A stretch of DNA of 64,000 nucleotides, from contig CAZCGA010000019.1 in assembly GCA_964498075.1 (NCBI GenBank), positions 5,051 through 69,050 on the forward strand, written 5' to 3'. Position numbers and translations under genes: made by a program. Below, piece by piece: positions 9,008 to 18,390 of the stretch; positions within the stretch are counted from its first letter, which is position 1; every line of letters starts with the position of its first letter. The notes under the pieces are model-generated. The model did not search any database and was not told the origin of the DNA. It was given only the letters and a program-made list of their open reading frames with translations. This stretch comes from CAZCGA01 sp964498075 (GTDB taxonomy: Bacteria; Desulfobacterota; Binatia; HRBIN30).

Positions 9008-12000
9008 GTGGCTGGCAATACGACTTCTCGGAAGGTCATCTCCGATATTCTGGAGCGCACCGACCTGGTGTCCCTTGCGCAAAGCTTGGGGCTGCAGATT
9101 CAAGCTTCCGGCCGACGAGTACCAGTTGCGCTGTGTCCATATCACTCAGATCATCGGCCGTCGCTGAACTTCTTCCCCGCACAAGCGGGCTCCCGTGCTC
9201 ACTTCCACTGCTTCGCGTGTAGCGCGCACGGCGATGCATTTGACCTGGTGCGTAAGGTCAAGGGTTTCGCATCCTTCCGTGACGCCCTCGTTTGGCTGGC
9301 AGACCACGCAGGCGTGCGCCTTCCCGCTCGGGGCCAGAAGAGAGGCGCAGCTGTCGTTGACGAAACATCGGGGTTGAACCTTGCGCTGAAGGTGTTTCGA
9401 CAGCAGGACTCAGACGAACCGACAAGATTGGATGCTTGGGCGCGAGAGCGGCATCTCGATCTGCCGTTCCTGAGGGACGCAGAAGTGTACGGCGTGGCGG
9501 GCAACAGCCTCAGCCGCACCGTTGCACGAGATGACCGTGAGGCCCTTGAAGCGCTTGGTGAGGCTGGCCTACTGACTCGGCGCCAACGTGTCGAGCCCGA
9601 TGCCCAGACCAAGCTCGACATTGAGCTTCCTCGGCAGGACCTCTTCCGTACTGACCGCGTCGTCTTCAGCCTCCGCGATCTCCGAGGAACACTGGTGGGC
9701 TTCGCAGGTCGAGCGGTTCGACAGCACGACGAGCCCAAGTACCTTTACACAGTCGGCCTTCGGAAGAGTCAGTTGCTCTATCGTGCCGACCGCGTCTTCG
9801 AGAAGGCGAAGGAAGCGTCAATCGAAGATGGCCAATTGCATCTATTCCTAGTCGAGGGGCTTGTCGACGCGCTGCGGCTTGAATCTCTGGGCATCCCCGC
9901 TGCAGCGATACTTGGCTCTAGTCTCGCAGCCGGCCAAATCGAAGTCCTTTCTCGCATCGCAGATCGACTGGATCAGAACGATGCGGCCTTACTCGTCCAC
10001 GTCTTCCTGGATACCGACGACCCCGGGCGGCGGGCAGCAGTCCGATTGCTACCGAATCTCCTGCAAGCAGCGACGCAGCGACCGGGCTTCAACGTCGATG
10101 TGATTCAGCCGCCACGTTCGTCTTGGGGGAAGGGGACCGACCCAGACACGCTCTTGCGAGATGGCCGCGACCGTGACGAGGCCTTGGCGATTCTGAAGAG
10201 CTGGTCCCGCTCCCCAATGTCGACACTGTTGGCAGATCGACTGGAGTGTTCTGTCGGCGAGCTTGAACAATGTTGGGAGCGTGCGTCACCGGGGACGCGC
10301 AGTCGCGCGCTCCGACTAGTCGAGAAGTCCGTTCCTCAGAAGTCGTGGGCGGACATCTTGGCCCGCACGTCGCCGTTCTCCCGATGGGTCGGCGAAGAGG
10401 CTGCAGACGAAAACTGGGTAGTTTCACTGCGACGGTTCCTGGAAGCGGGCCCGCGGGACGACACGTTAAGGCCGGTCACGCGCTTACCACTGGCTGATGA
10501 GGTGAGCGAGAAGCATAAGCTACTGCGGGCAATCGGAGTGGCGCAGGCGAGCACGCAACGGCGAGAGTTCCCGATCGATCATGGCAGCTGGGATCGACTG
10601 AGGCTTGCGGCAGATGCGTTTTACCACCCACTAAAGCAGCGCCTCGAGAGAGACACGAAGCCGTCCGAGCGGATGCTTGCCGTGTACGTGCCGAAGGCTG
10701 ACGGCCGCCAACGTCTCAAGGCTATTCCCTGCCCTGAAGACCTAGCACTGCAACAGTATGTGTTGAGCGAAATCCTTCGCGAGCATCCCGAGTCGAAGAG
10801 CTTTGCCGAATTCGTTCCCGCAATTCGCTTCTGGCCTGGATCGGATGGCGGAGGAAGGATCACCGTCACTGGTCCCGACGATATGCGTCCAGTCCGAGAC
10901 GAAGTCGTCAGCTTCGCATACCAGGTTCGCATGGATGTCTTGAACGGACTCCAGCCGCCGGGTCGCGAGGGAATGTTTCGGAGGTACTACGACTGCTGGA
11001 CGGGTTTTATCGACTACGTCCAGCGACGATCGCGTCGGTTCCGCGCAACGGCGCTCTACGTGGCACGGCTCGATATTCGGGGCTTCTACGACAACCTTTC
11101 CCGGGACACCGTAGTGAATGCGCTTACACCGGGGCTCGCGAAAGCCTTGGAGTACGGGGACGCCGCCCGGCTGCTCCTCCCGAGGGAACTTCAAACCGAC
11201 AGCGCCGCCAAGCGTGCGGGAAGAATCGTCGATTGGTTGGCAGACCAGAGTTTCAACTACAAGTACCTCGACCCAGCTGACGCGAAGGAGGCGCACCCGC
11301 CACGAGCCGATCGAGGTGTTCCGCAAGGGCCGGATCTGTCTGCATACCTCGCGAACATCGCCCTGTTTGGCTTCGACCGGCGTCTCACTGAGGAGATCGC
11401 GCGTCTTGACGAGGAGGCGCGCATCTCGGCTGGCGTGTCCTGGGTCGTCAGCGGGATCTACGCTCGCTACGTTGACGACATCGTTGTGGTCACGACCACG
11501 GCGGCCGACCTCGCAAGGCTTCGTGTGATCATCGAGACGGAGCTTGCCAAGTTGGGGTTGGAACTCAACGGCAAGGCGGAACCGGAAGCCCCCAAGACGC
11601 CGACGCAGTTCCGCCGTTGGCTCACGAGCCACCGCGGAGCGGGCTTTGGCGCCTCAGGTCTATTCGGTGAAGCACCGCCGATGCTGGGCCTACCTCGTCT
11701 CGACTTCCTCGCTGATGCGGGAGATGTGGACCGGGCGGACGCGTTGTCGATCCTACACAGTTCCGAGGTGGACCGTGTTGTCGTCCCGCGCAAGGACATC
11801 CGGCAACGAATTCAGAGCGCCCTCAAGGCCGACGAGCTTCGGTACGGGGAGTACGTAGCCGCCGCACGTGGCCTGTGGACCTGCGTCGTGGATAACCACA
11901 CTCCTGCGGTCGGAGATCCAGACCCAATTGACCCAGAGACCGTGAGGAGAGCCTCGACTGAGTTTTTCCGCGAGTGGGACAAAGTTCCGGCGCTGGGCAT

Positions 12001-15000
12001 TCTGAAGGTCCCGCCGAGCGATGCGGCCACCGAGCAGAAGGACTTGCATCAGTCGCTGCCCCTCGTGATTGCATTGGAGGGGCTGGAACGCCTGCTCGGT
12101 CGTCGCGCCGACCGAAGCCCGGCGCTACCGGCATCAGAGCAGCTGGATTTCGAGCGGTGGCGAATAGCTGCGGCACGACTGGTCAACGCCGGTCTCGCAC
12201 GCGAACTCGTCGACTATCACGTGCGGCAGAAGTGCGGCGGGGAACTTCGACTGAAGCACATGGTCGAGCTGCGAGTCGGGAGCGTACGGTGGGCCGCAAG
12301 CCAAGTGAAGCAAGAGATGGTCTCCGGGGAATCCGAGGACGACCAGTGGGCCAGCAACTTCGACGCACTCCGTCGCTCCTGGATCAGCCTGGCAGTGGGG
12401 TTGCGCAACAAAGCGCTGTTTGGGAGGGCGCGGCTTCAGGCACCTGAAATCCGCAGCTTCGTCAGGTTACACGAAGCGGTTGCCCGCCTGAGCCTCGGCG
12501 AAGGAGAGCAGTCTCATCAAGAGACCCTGCAAGATCCTCTGGACGAGGTCGCGCAGCGCACCCCTCCGATGCAAGCAGACGTCGGGGACACGATTCTCCA
12601 ACTCTGGCTTCCTGGTGACCCGACGATTGGGGGGACACCAGAAGGCGACTTGGAGAAACTGAGCCGCGACGCGTTGACGGCACTACTTAACGTGGCCCCG
12701 CGTAGCGCCGCGCGTCTGCTGCCTCGGCGGCGTCATCTCGTCGTCTCCCTATTCGACGGTTCACCGCCCAAGCAGCTGGCGCTTGTTCCCGTGCCACCCG
12801 GGATTGAAGCGAGCGGGCTGGTTGGCTTCGACGGGGCTGGATCCGTAGTACGTATCTCCTTCAAGATCCCCGGGGCCCGTTCGAGCCAGGAATTGTTCGA
12901 GCCTGGAGAGCTGCAATGGCAGCCGCTGCCGACCATCTCCGCCGCAAACGCGCAATCGGCACCCATCCCGGCCGGTCTCGAGCGACCTCGGTCGGCGCTA
13001 GATATCGAAACCCCGACACCGGTGCGGTGGCTCGGCTGGGCTTTCCGTGGGCTGGCTCAAGCAGTGCGCGAAATCAATCGGAAGCATCAGGCGCCCGGAA
13101 GCGAAGGGAGCTACTGCTGCGTTCCGACGGCGCTCAACCTGTTGGGGAAATCACCGCCCGGCATCTCGGATTCGAACGATTGGTGCGTCGTCGGTTTCCT
13201 GGTCGACCGGAGGAATCTTGGCAACCAAGGTTTCCGGCGTCTTGCAGAACAGGGCTTCTTGCCAGTTGCGGTTCCCGAGGACAGGGCCGACTTGTGGCGG
13301 GTTGGAATCGCACTTGCGGATTTGCTCGGCGTACCAGCTCCAACTCATGACTCGGAGCACGCGAGATTTAGTGGACCCGCGCTGAGAGTCTACGGCGATC
13401 CGGAATGGATGAACAAGGACATGCTTCGGCTTGGTGCTGCTCGCCTCCGAGGCGCGGGATGGTTTGGCGGCCCTCGTCCTGACCCATCCGAGATGGAGTT
13501 GCCCCGCTCGATCGATCAACTCCTCAGGCGACTAGAGGCGTTCCCCTCAACTGGCGCTCTGCCGGAGGATCGCTATCGACGCTTGACGCACCTTCTGGCT
13601 TGTATCGCGTGGCCAAGAGCGCAAGGCGTGCGACATTCGGTGGGTATAGACCCGTCCGTGCCCGGCGCCGCGACCGCGTTGTTGGCCCGAGTCGCTGCGG
13701 CACATTTCCGCATCGACGAAGCACTCGCCCCAGAGCTTCCTGCGGCCGAGGAACCGCCGGCTTGGGCTCCCAGGCGGCGACCGGCCCGCGCGTGGTACCT
13801 TGTGGGGCAGCGCCTGGCGAGGCTCTCCGCGTACGACGACGCATCTCTTGACCCATCGATGCGGGCTTTGATGGCGGGATGCTTCATGCTCGCGTTCGAG
13901 ATCGAAGTTCGGGCCTGTGTGGTCGAGCAGCTCAGTTTGCTTCCGCCTCTCGATCGATCACTGCTCGATGCGGTTGCTGATAACGCCATTGACCTCGCCG
14001 ACTGGAGTGTCGACAGCGGTTGCTGTCTCGTTGACGAGCAGGAAGATCACCCTGCAACCGATGCGCGACCGTCCGGATCGGTGCGTGCGCTCGTCGAACG
14101 CTTGATCGATGCCAGCGGAACGAGCGGACAAGTTTCGGCGCTGTCGCACGTGACGCCACTGGGCTGGGCGGTCACTATGGGCGTTGTAACCGGGTTGCTC
14201 AAATCAGAAGGGCTGCCGCGCCGCGGGCTCCCTGAGATCCTGAGTGCGCCCGCAGCGCGCGATCTCGCCAACCGACTGAAGCGACTTGCTGAACGGCTCA
14301 GTCAGACAGCCGACCGGATGGACGAGGGTGAACGCGAGGGGCCCTTCGACGATCTCTCCGCTGTCCTCGCCGATTGGTCCGACGAGGAAAAACTCGAGGA
14401 CTCCTTTCAAACACTTCGCCAAATCGACGAAGCTGCTGGCATCCGTGTGGAGGATTGTGAGAGCGACGACTTCGTCTTGCGCACAGACCCGGAAGCTGAG
14501 GAGTTGGAGTTTCGCACCGCGGAACGTGGAGGCCGTCGACTGCGGACCACGCAGGTCTTCCACAGCGCGCTCGCCGTCGACAAGAAGGAGTATGAGAGTC
14601 GACGGCAAGGAGACAAGGTGTGGTACCGATGGTCCGAGTCGTGGTGTGAAGGTCGGCTCGTTGGCGTCGGACTTGTCCACGTCGGGCTGAGTAGCCTTGC
14701 CGGACTACAATCGGTCCCCGTACGAGAGGCAGGACCCGAACTGCCGCTGCCGCCGGGCGGGGCTCCACGCCCGGGGCCGAGCGATCAATATGTCGCGCCG
14801 CCAAACGAACCTGCAGAAGCCGCCGTTTCCGAAGCCCCCCGTGCGCCCCTTCCACAGCGAGAGCGTCCGAAGCCATCGGCAGAAGGACCTGAAGAAAAGC
14901 GTCTCAGCGATTACAAGGAGGCAAGCTGGCGACAGCGCGGTACGCTGAAGAGTCCGGCGCACGTGCGGATCGCTCTCCTCCAGTGGGACGCAGGGGAGTC

Positions 15001-16564
15001 GTACCGGCATCCGTTATTTGAATGTTGTTTCCCCAATGAGGCGAAGAACCCCAACGCTGCTCCGCGTACAGAGCAACTGCACCGCAACCCATACAACTGG
15101 AAGACCTCTGAAGAATTTCCAAGTGCTACCGAGCACCGTCGCCGACTCATACTTCATCGCGTGCTGGAAGCATGCGACCAATTCGCCGTCGAGGTCTTGG
15201 TCGTCCCCGAGTACACGATGCGGGCCGAAACCGTCCTGTGGCTGGAGCAACAGCTGCCAAGCTTGGCGCCGAACTTGTCCGTCTGGGCTGGAACGTACAG
15301 GCACGCCCCAGGGGCTACCCGTCTTCCAGAATCCAACGTGCAAGACTGGGACGCAGTACTCAATTTCGTTGCGGCGCCGAGGCGCCTCGCAGGGAGCAGG
15401 GTGAAACGGCCAACACGAATAGAGCGGTTCAAGAGATACCCAGCGATGGCGGATCGCGAGATCTTCCGTCCCGCACAATCCTTTGTCCTCCGACTGGGCG
15501 ACTATCCGTTTCCGAGAGAGCCCGAGGCACACATCATTGCTTTGATATGTTCGGAGATCTTCCTCGCCGCCAGTCCTGCGAACCTTCCGGGGCTGGCACA
15601 GTCTCTCGTTGAGCTCTGTGCCCGGTTCCCAGGAATCGCTGTCGGCCGTCTTCGGGAATGGGCTGAGGAGCAAGTCAAGATGGATATGGTAGCGTTTGCC
15701 TTCGAGGCATCGCTGCTGAACAAGCAAAGGATGCCGGCAACGATACTTCTTGTGCCCTCAATGACCAGTCGCGCGCAGGATTTTGCTGTGCTTGGGCAGG
15801 CGAGTTTCTTCGCCGCCGGCATCACCACCGTCTTCTGCAACGCCGTTCACGGAAAGTACGGTGTGGGTAGGAGCTGCTTCATCGGCTACGACTCATGGGA
15901 CCTTCCAGAGAATCGAGACGGTGGTGAGCGCGGCATACCAACTTTGGATCCATATCATGGCGTCGCTCCAGGAATCTTTCGGCAGCACTCCAATCCAAGA
16001 GGTTGGCTGGAGAAGGGCGAACAGGCCCTCGTGATAGCAGACGTGGATCCACGCAATGCGCTGGCGGGTAGCCCAAGACCCCAGGCGCTGCCACCGGCGC
16101 TTCAGCTTGTCGCCTACCTTCCGATCCTCGAATCATGGAAGAGAATGAGACCACGCGGCAGAAAGAAGATTGACCCCTGCTGTCCGTACGCCAGCCGAAC
16201 GGCGAGTCGCGTTTGGGCAGGACTCGTCAAGGCGATTGAGTCTCGCGAAGCTGGGCACCGAAGAACAACGGCAGACGATGCGAATCCTGGTGGCCTCGGT
16301 GCGGCCCTCAAGAAGCTGGAGAATCTCGTACCTGAAACGACCGTCGAGAGACCGAACCGCTTCTGGTTGACGAAGCGGCGGGAGGCTTACGAGCGGCATC
16401 ACAAGGCAAACCCTCAGCAGTGGCCTCCCCCGGTCGCCTTGGATTGGATCTGGGTTGACCTCGGAGATCCCGCCCTCGTCAACGAATTTCCGAAACTACT
16501 TGTTCCTCCCTACTGTGACCTTCGAGGCGACTCGCGGGGCGGTCCAGCCGCAGGGACAGATTGA
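9008..16564 (+). CDS. Giant CHC2 zinc finger-TOPRIM-reverse transcriptase-nitrilase protein, candidate anti-phage system
   Basis: 2518 residues in one uninterrupted frame from GTG 9008. Domains in order: (1) DnaG-type CHC2 zinc finger with C43-x2-H46 and C68-x2-C71; (2) TOPRIM domain about 275-375 with E283 in LFLVEG and D335/D337 in FLDTDDPG; (3) reverse transcriptase about 550-860 with basic VPKADGRQR, motif A LDIRGFYDNL (D689), motif RGVPQGPDLSAYLANI, and motif C YVDD (D823/D824); (4) a long, mostly unrecognised region about 900-1900; (5) a Pro-rich linker about 1910-1965; (6) a nitrilase-superfamily domain about 1984-2400 with candidate triad E2068 (VVPEYT), K2142 (RFKRYP) and C2181 (LICSEIF). 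RT-nitrilase fusions are known as the DRT1 (UG1) class of defence reverse transcriptases. The DnaG-like front end is not a feature I know for that class. Base usage looks less GC-biased at third positions than in flanking genes, consistent with transfer (not computed). No obvious partner gene adjoins it, so it may act alone. Confidence 0.88.
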   Translation: MAGNTTSRKVISDILERTDLVSLAQSLGLQIQASGRRVPVALCPYHSDHRPSLNFFPAQAGSRAHFHCFACSAHGDAFDLVRKVKGFASFRDALVWLADHAGVRLPARGQKRGAAVVDETSGLNLALKVFRQQDSDEPTRLDAWARERHLDLPFLRDAEVYGVAGNSLSRTVARDDREALEALGEAGLLTRRQRVEPDAQTKLDIELPRQDLFRTDRVVFSLRDLRGTLVGFAGRAVRQHDEPKYLYTVGLRKSQLLYRADRVFEKAKEASIEDGQLHLFLVEGLVDALRLESLGIPAAAILGSSLAAGQIEVLSRIADRLDQNDAALLVHVFLDTDDPGRRAAVRLLPNLLQAATQRPGFNVDVIQPPRSSWGKGTDPDTLLRDGRDRDEALAILKSWSRSPMSTLLADRLECSVGELEQCWERASPGTRSRALRLVEKSVPQKSWADILARTSPFSRWVGEEAADENWVVSLRRFLEAGPRDDTLRPVTRLPLADEVSEKHKLLRAIGVAQASTQRREFPIDHGSWDRLRLAADAFYHPLKQRLERDTKPSERMLAVYVPKADGRQRLKAIPCPEDLALQQYVLSEILREHPESKSFAEFVPAIRFWPGSDGGGRITVTGPDDMRPVRDEVVSFAYQVRMDVLNGLQPPGREGMFRRYYDCWTGFIDYVQRRSRRFRATALYVARLDIRGFYDNLSRDTVVNALTPGLAKALEYGDAARLLLPRELQTDSAAKRAGRIVDWLADQSFNYKYLDPADAKEAHPPRADRGVPQGPDLSAYLANIALFGFDRRLTEEIARLDEEARISAGVSWVVSGIYARYVDDIVVVTTTAADLARLRVIIETELAKLGLELNGKAEPEAPKTPTQFRRWLTSHRGAGFGASGLFGEAPPMLGLPRLDFLADAGDVDRADALSILHSSEVDRVVVPRKDIRQRIQSALKADELRYGEYVAAARGLWTCVVDNHTPAVGDPDPIDPETVRRASTEFFREWDKVPALGILKVPPSDAATEQKDLHQSLPLVIALEGLERLLGRRADRSPALPASEQLDFERWRIAAARLVNAGLARELVDYHVRQKCGGELRLKHMVELRVGSVRWAASQVKQEMVSGESEDDQWASNFDALRRSWISLAVGLRNKALFGRARLQAPEIRSFVRLHEAVARLSLGEGEQSHQETLQDPLDEVAQRTPPMQADVGDTILQLWLPGDPTIGGTPEGDLEKLSRDALTALLNVAPRSAARLLPRRRHLVVSLFDGSPPKQLALVPVPPGIEASGLVGFDGAGSVVRISFKIPGARSSQELFEPGELQWQPLPTISAANAQSAPIPAGLERPRSALDIETPTPVRWLGWAFRGLAQAVREINRKHQAPGSEGSYCCVPTALNLLGKSPPGISDSNDWCVVGFLVDRRNLGNQGFRRLAEQGFLPVAVPEDRADLWRVGIALADLLGVPAPTHDSEHARFSGPALRVYGDPEWMNKDMLRLGAARLRGAGWFGGPRPDPSEMELPRSIDQLLRRLEAFPSTGALPEDRYRRLTHLLACIAWPRAQGVRHSVGIDPSVPGAATALLARVAAAHFRIDEALAPELPAAEEPPAWAPRRRPARAWYLVGQRLARLSAYDDASLDPSMRALMAGCFMLAFEIEVRACVVEQLSLLPPLDRSLLDAVADNAIDLADWSVDSGCCLVDEQEDHPATDARPSGSVRALVERLIDASGTSGQVSALSHVTPLGWAVTMGVVTGLLKSEGLPRRGLPEILSAPAARDLANRLKRLAERLSQTADRMDEGEREGPFDDLSAVLADWSDEEKLEDSFQTLRQIDEAAGIRVEDCESDDFVLRTDPEAEELEFRTAERGGRRLRTTQVFHSALAVDKKEYESRRQGDKVWYRWSESWCEGRLVGVGLVHVGLSSLAGLQSVPVREAGPELPLPPGGAPRPGPSDQYVAPPNEPAEAAVSEAPRAPLPQRERPKPSAEGPEEKRLSDYKEASWRQRGTLKSPAHVRIALLQWDAGESYRHPLFECCFPNEAKNPNAAPRTEQLHRNPYNWKTSEEFPSATEHRRRLILHRVLEACDQFAVEVLVVPEYTMRAETVLWLEQQLPSLAPNLSVWAGTYRHAPGATRLPESNVQDWDAVLNFVAAPRRLAGSRVKRPTRIERFKRYPAMADREIFRPAQSFVLRLGDYPFPREPEAHIIALICSEIFLAASPANLPGLAQSLVELCARFPGIAVGRLREWAEEQVKMDMVAFAFEASLLNKQRMPATILLVPSMTSRAQDFAVLGQASFFAAGITTVFCNAVHGKYGVGRSCFIGYDSWDLPENRDGGERGIPTLDPYHGVAPGIFRQHSNPRGWLEKGEQALVIADVDPRNALAGSPRPQALPPALQLVAYLPILESWKRMRPRGRKKIDPCCPYASRTASRVWAGLVKAIESREAGHRRTTADDANPGGLGAALKKLENLVPETTVERPNRFWLTKRREAYERHHKANPQQWPPPVALDWIWVDLGDPALVNEFPKLLVPPYCDLRGDSRGGPAAGTD

Positions 16565-17046
16565 GGGTAACCACGGACCATTTGGCTGCGACTCGCAGGA
16601 TCTGATGGAGCTGCTGAAGGCCGGGGGACGCCGCCTGGTTGGGCGAGTCGCGCTGCTACGCAGGTGTCGGATGAACAGCCGCCCTGATGCCACCAGGCTC
16701 AAACGCTACGCAGAGCGCCCATCGTGCTATGCGTGTCGTCGAGGCTGCCCAAAAGGAACGAGCACGCTTGGTCGTGAAATGCAGCGATGGCGGAGAGAGC
16801 AATGGGAGAAGGCCGGCCGTTGACCGCACCGGAACAGCAGGCGCTTCCAGGAGCTGACGATGACAACCGACAGCTGGGGCCTTCTCTCCGCGCGATTCTG
16901 CGTCCTCAGACCATTCGTGATATGGGGGGAGCCAGGACATGGCGCGACCCTGCGGCGGGGTGGCGCAGGCCGAGAGGGTTCTGATGAGACCAGCATCGCG
17001 ACGAGGGGCCGGAGGCTCAGTGCCCCCGCCACGCAGCTTGAATGCT
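16565..17046. other. 482-base stretch without a convincing gene
   Basis: Between the RT gene and the nucleotidyltransferase. Several overlapping open frames exist on both strands, but none shows a recognisable domain, a good ribosome-binding site or consistent codon use. A short perfect hairpin CTGCGA-C-TCGCAG lies at 16586-16598. The stretch looks like decayed accessory DNA between two mobile-type genes. Confidence 0.5.
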
Positions 17047-17361
17047 ATGGAAGGTGCCGCCCTCCATCGCTTCAAGACGGCGCTGCAGTCACGCTTGGGA
17101 GACAACCTGCTCTCACTGCGCCTGTTCGGCTCGCGGGCGCGCTTGGAAGGCACCGAAGAATCCGACTTGGACGTCCTCGTGTTGGTGCGGGAGAAAGACC
17201 CTGCCCTCTGCCGGCGCATCGTCGAGGAGGCGCTCGACGTCGACTTGGCCTATGGAACTACTCTCGCCCCAACCATCCTCACCACCGCCGATTACGATCT
17301 CAACCGAGAGTACCGGACGCCATTCTATCGGAGCGTGGAACGCGAGAGTCGCCTTCTATGA
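17047..17361 (+). CDS. MNT-type minimal nucleotidyltransferase
   Basis: 104 residues from ATG 17047; the frame is open upstream to 16939 but the extra sequence is not family-like. The NTase core is LFGSRARLEGTEESDLDVLV, with Gly28-Ser29 and catalytic Asp40/Asp42. The Arg-Gly usually following GSRAR is changed to Arg-Leu-Glu-Gly. Such proteins act as antitoxins that modify HEPN ribonuclease toxins, and the toxin gene normally overlaps or follows. Here the stop overlaps an ATG (ATGA at 17358-17361) that opens only a 44-codon frame with no HEPN motif, so the partner seems lost. Confidence 0.7.
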   Translation: MEGAALHRFKTALQSRLGDNLLSLRLFGSRARLEGTEESDLDVLVLVREKDPALCRRIVEEALDVDLAYGTTLAPTILTTADYDLNREYRTPFYRSVERESRLL

Positions 17362-17492
17362 CGGCCACGCCGGCTGAGCGCACCCGCCAAAACCAACGCT
17401 GCGGCACCTACACGAGTGGGGAAACGACAGGCACGGAGTCGCTTGACGACCACGCTGGCGAAGAGGCATGCGTAGTCAGAGAGGGCGGATGA
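17358..17492 (+). pseudogene. Possible remnant of a HEPN partner gene
   Basis: This 44-codon frame opens at an ATG overlapping the MNT stop codon, which is the usual arrangement for MNT/HEPN pairs. The first dozen residues (MTATPAERTRQN) resemble a HEPN N-terminus, but the rest is low in hydrophobic residues and lacks the R-x4-6-H catalytic motif. It ends three bases before the aminotransferase start. It is either a truncated remnant or chance. Confidence 0.25.
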
Positions 17493-17495
17493 CCT

Positions 17496-18365
17496 ATGGA
17501 GATCTACATCGACGGCGAGTGGCACTCGCGTGAGACGGCGAAGGTGTCCGTGTTTGATCACGGACTGCTCTATGGCGACGGGGTGTTCGAAGGCATCCGG
17601 GTGTACAGCCGGCGCATCTTCCGGCTCGAGGCGCATCTCGACCGGCTCTACGCCTCGGCGCAAGCCATTGCGCTGACCATCCCACTCGAGCGCGGCGAGA
17701 TGGCGGCGGCGGTGCGCGACACCGTCCGGCGCAATCAGCGCGACGACGGCTACATCCGCCTGGTCGTCAGCCGCGGCGCCGGCGAGCTGGGCATCGATCC
17801 AGTCAGCTGCCCGCGCCCGTGCGTCATCATCATCGTCGGCGACGTCCGCCTCTACTCACGCGAGCTGTACGCCAGCGGCATCAAGGTGATCACCTCCGCC
17901 ACCCGGCAGGTGTCGCACGAGGCCTTCGACCCGCGTGTCAAGTCGCTCAACTACCTGAAGAACGTGCTCGCCAAGATCGATGCACAACGCGCCGGCGCGC
18001 ACGAGGCTATCCTGCTGAACAGCGCCGGGTTCATCGCCGAATGCGCCGGCGACAACCTCTTCGTCGTGCACCACCGCCGGCTGCTGACGCCGTCACCGCA
18101 AGACGGCGCGCTGGAAGGCATCACGCGCGGGGCCATCCTCGAGCTGGCGGCTGAAGCTGGAATCGAGGGTCGAGAGTCGCGGCTGACGCGCTTCGACGTC
18201 TACACCGCGGACGAGTGCTTCCTCACCGGCACCGGCGCCGAGGTGATGCCGGTGGCCGCGGTCGACGGGCGACCGATCGCCAACGGGGAGCCCGGCCCAG
18301 TCACGCGACAGTTGACCGAGGCTTTCCACGCCCTCGTGCGTCACGAGGGCGACCCGGTCTGGTGA
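17496..18365 (+). CDS. ilvE: Branched-chain amino acid aminotransferase, class IV PLP fold
   Basis: 289 residues. Class IV signature features are VFDHGLLYGDGVFEGIRVY near the N-terminus, YIRLVVSRG, the PLP lysine in RVKSLNYLKN (K149 predicted), and GFIAECAGDNLFVV followed by FLTGTGAEVMPV. It should catalyse transamination of Leu/Ile/Val with 2-oxoglutarate. D-amino-acid transaminase and aminodeoxychorismate lyase share this fold, so specificity is probable rather than proven. The ATG follows a weak GGGCGG site. Confidence 0.85.
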   Translation: MEIYIDGEWHSRETAKVSVFDHGLLYGDGVFEGIRVYSRRIFRLEAHLDRLYASAQAIALTIPLERGEMAAAVRDTVRRNQRDDGYIRLVVSRGAGELGIDPVSCPRPCVIIIVGDVRLYSRELYASGIKVITSATRQVSHEAFDPRVKSLNYLKNVLAKIDAQRAGAHEAILLNSAGFIAECAGDNLFVVHHRRLLTPSPQDGALEGITRGAILELAAEAGIEGRESRLTRFDVYTADECFLTGTGAEVMPVAAVDGRPIANGEPGPVTRQLTEAFHALVRHEGDPVW

Positions 18366-18390
18366 TCAGGAAATAGTCAGCCCCGAGCCG

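Noticed and set aside
16455..16823. 122-codon frame overlapping the end of the RT gene
   Set aside because: No recognisable domain or ribosome-binding site; overlaps the nitrilase C-terminus out of frame.
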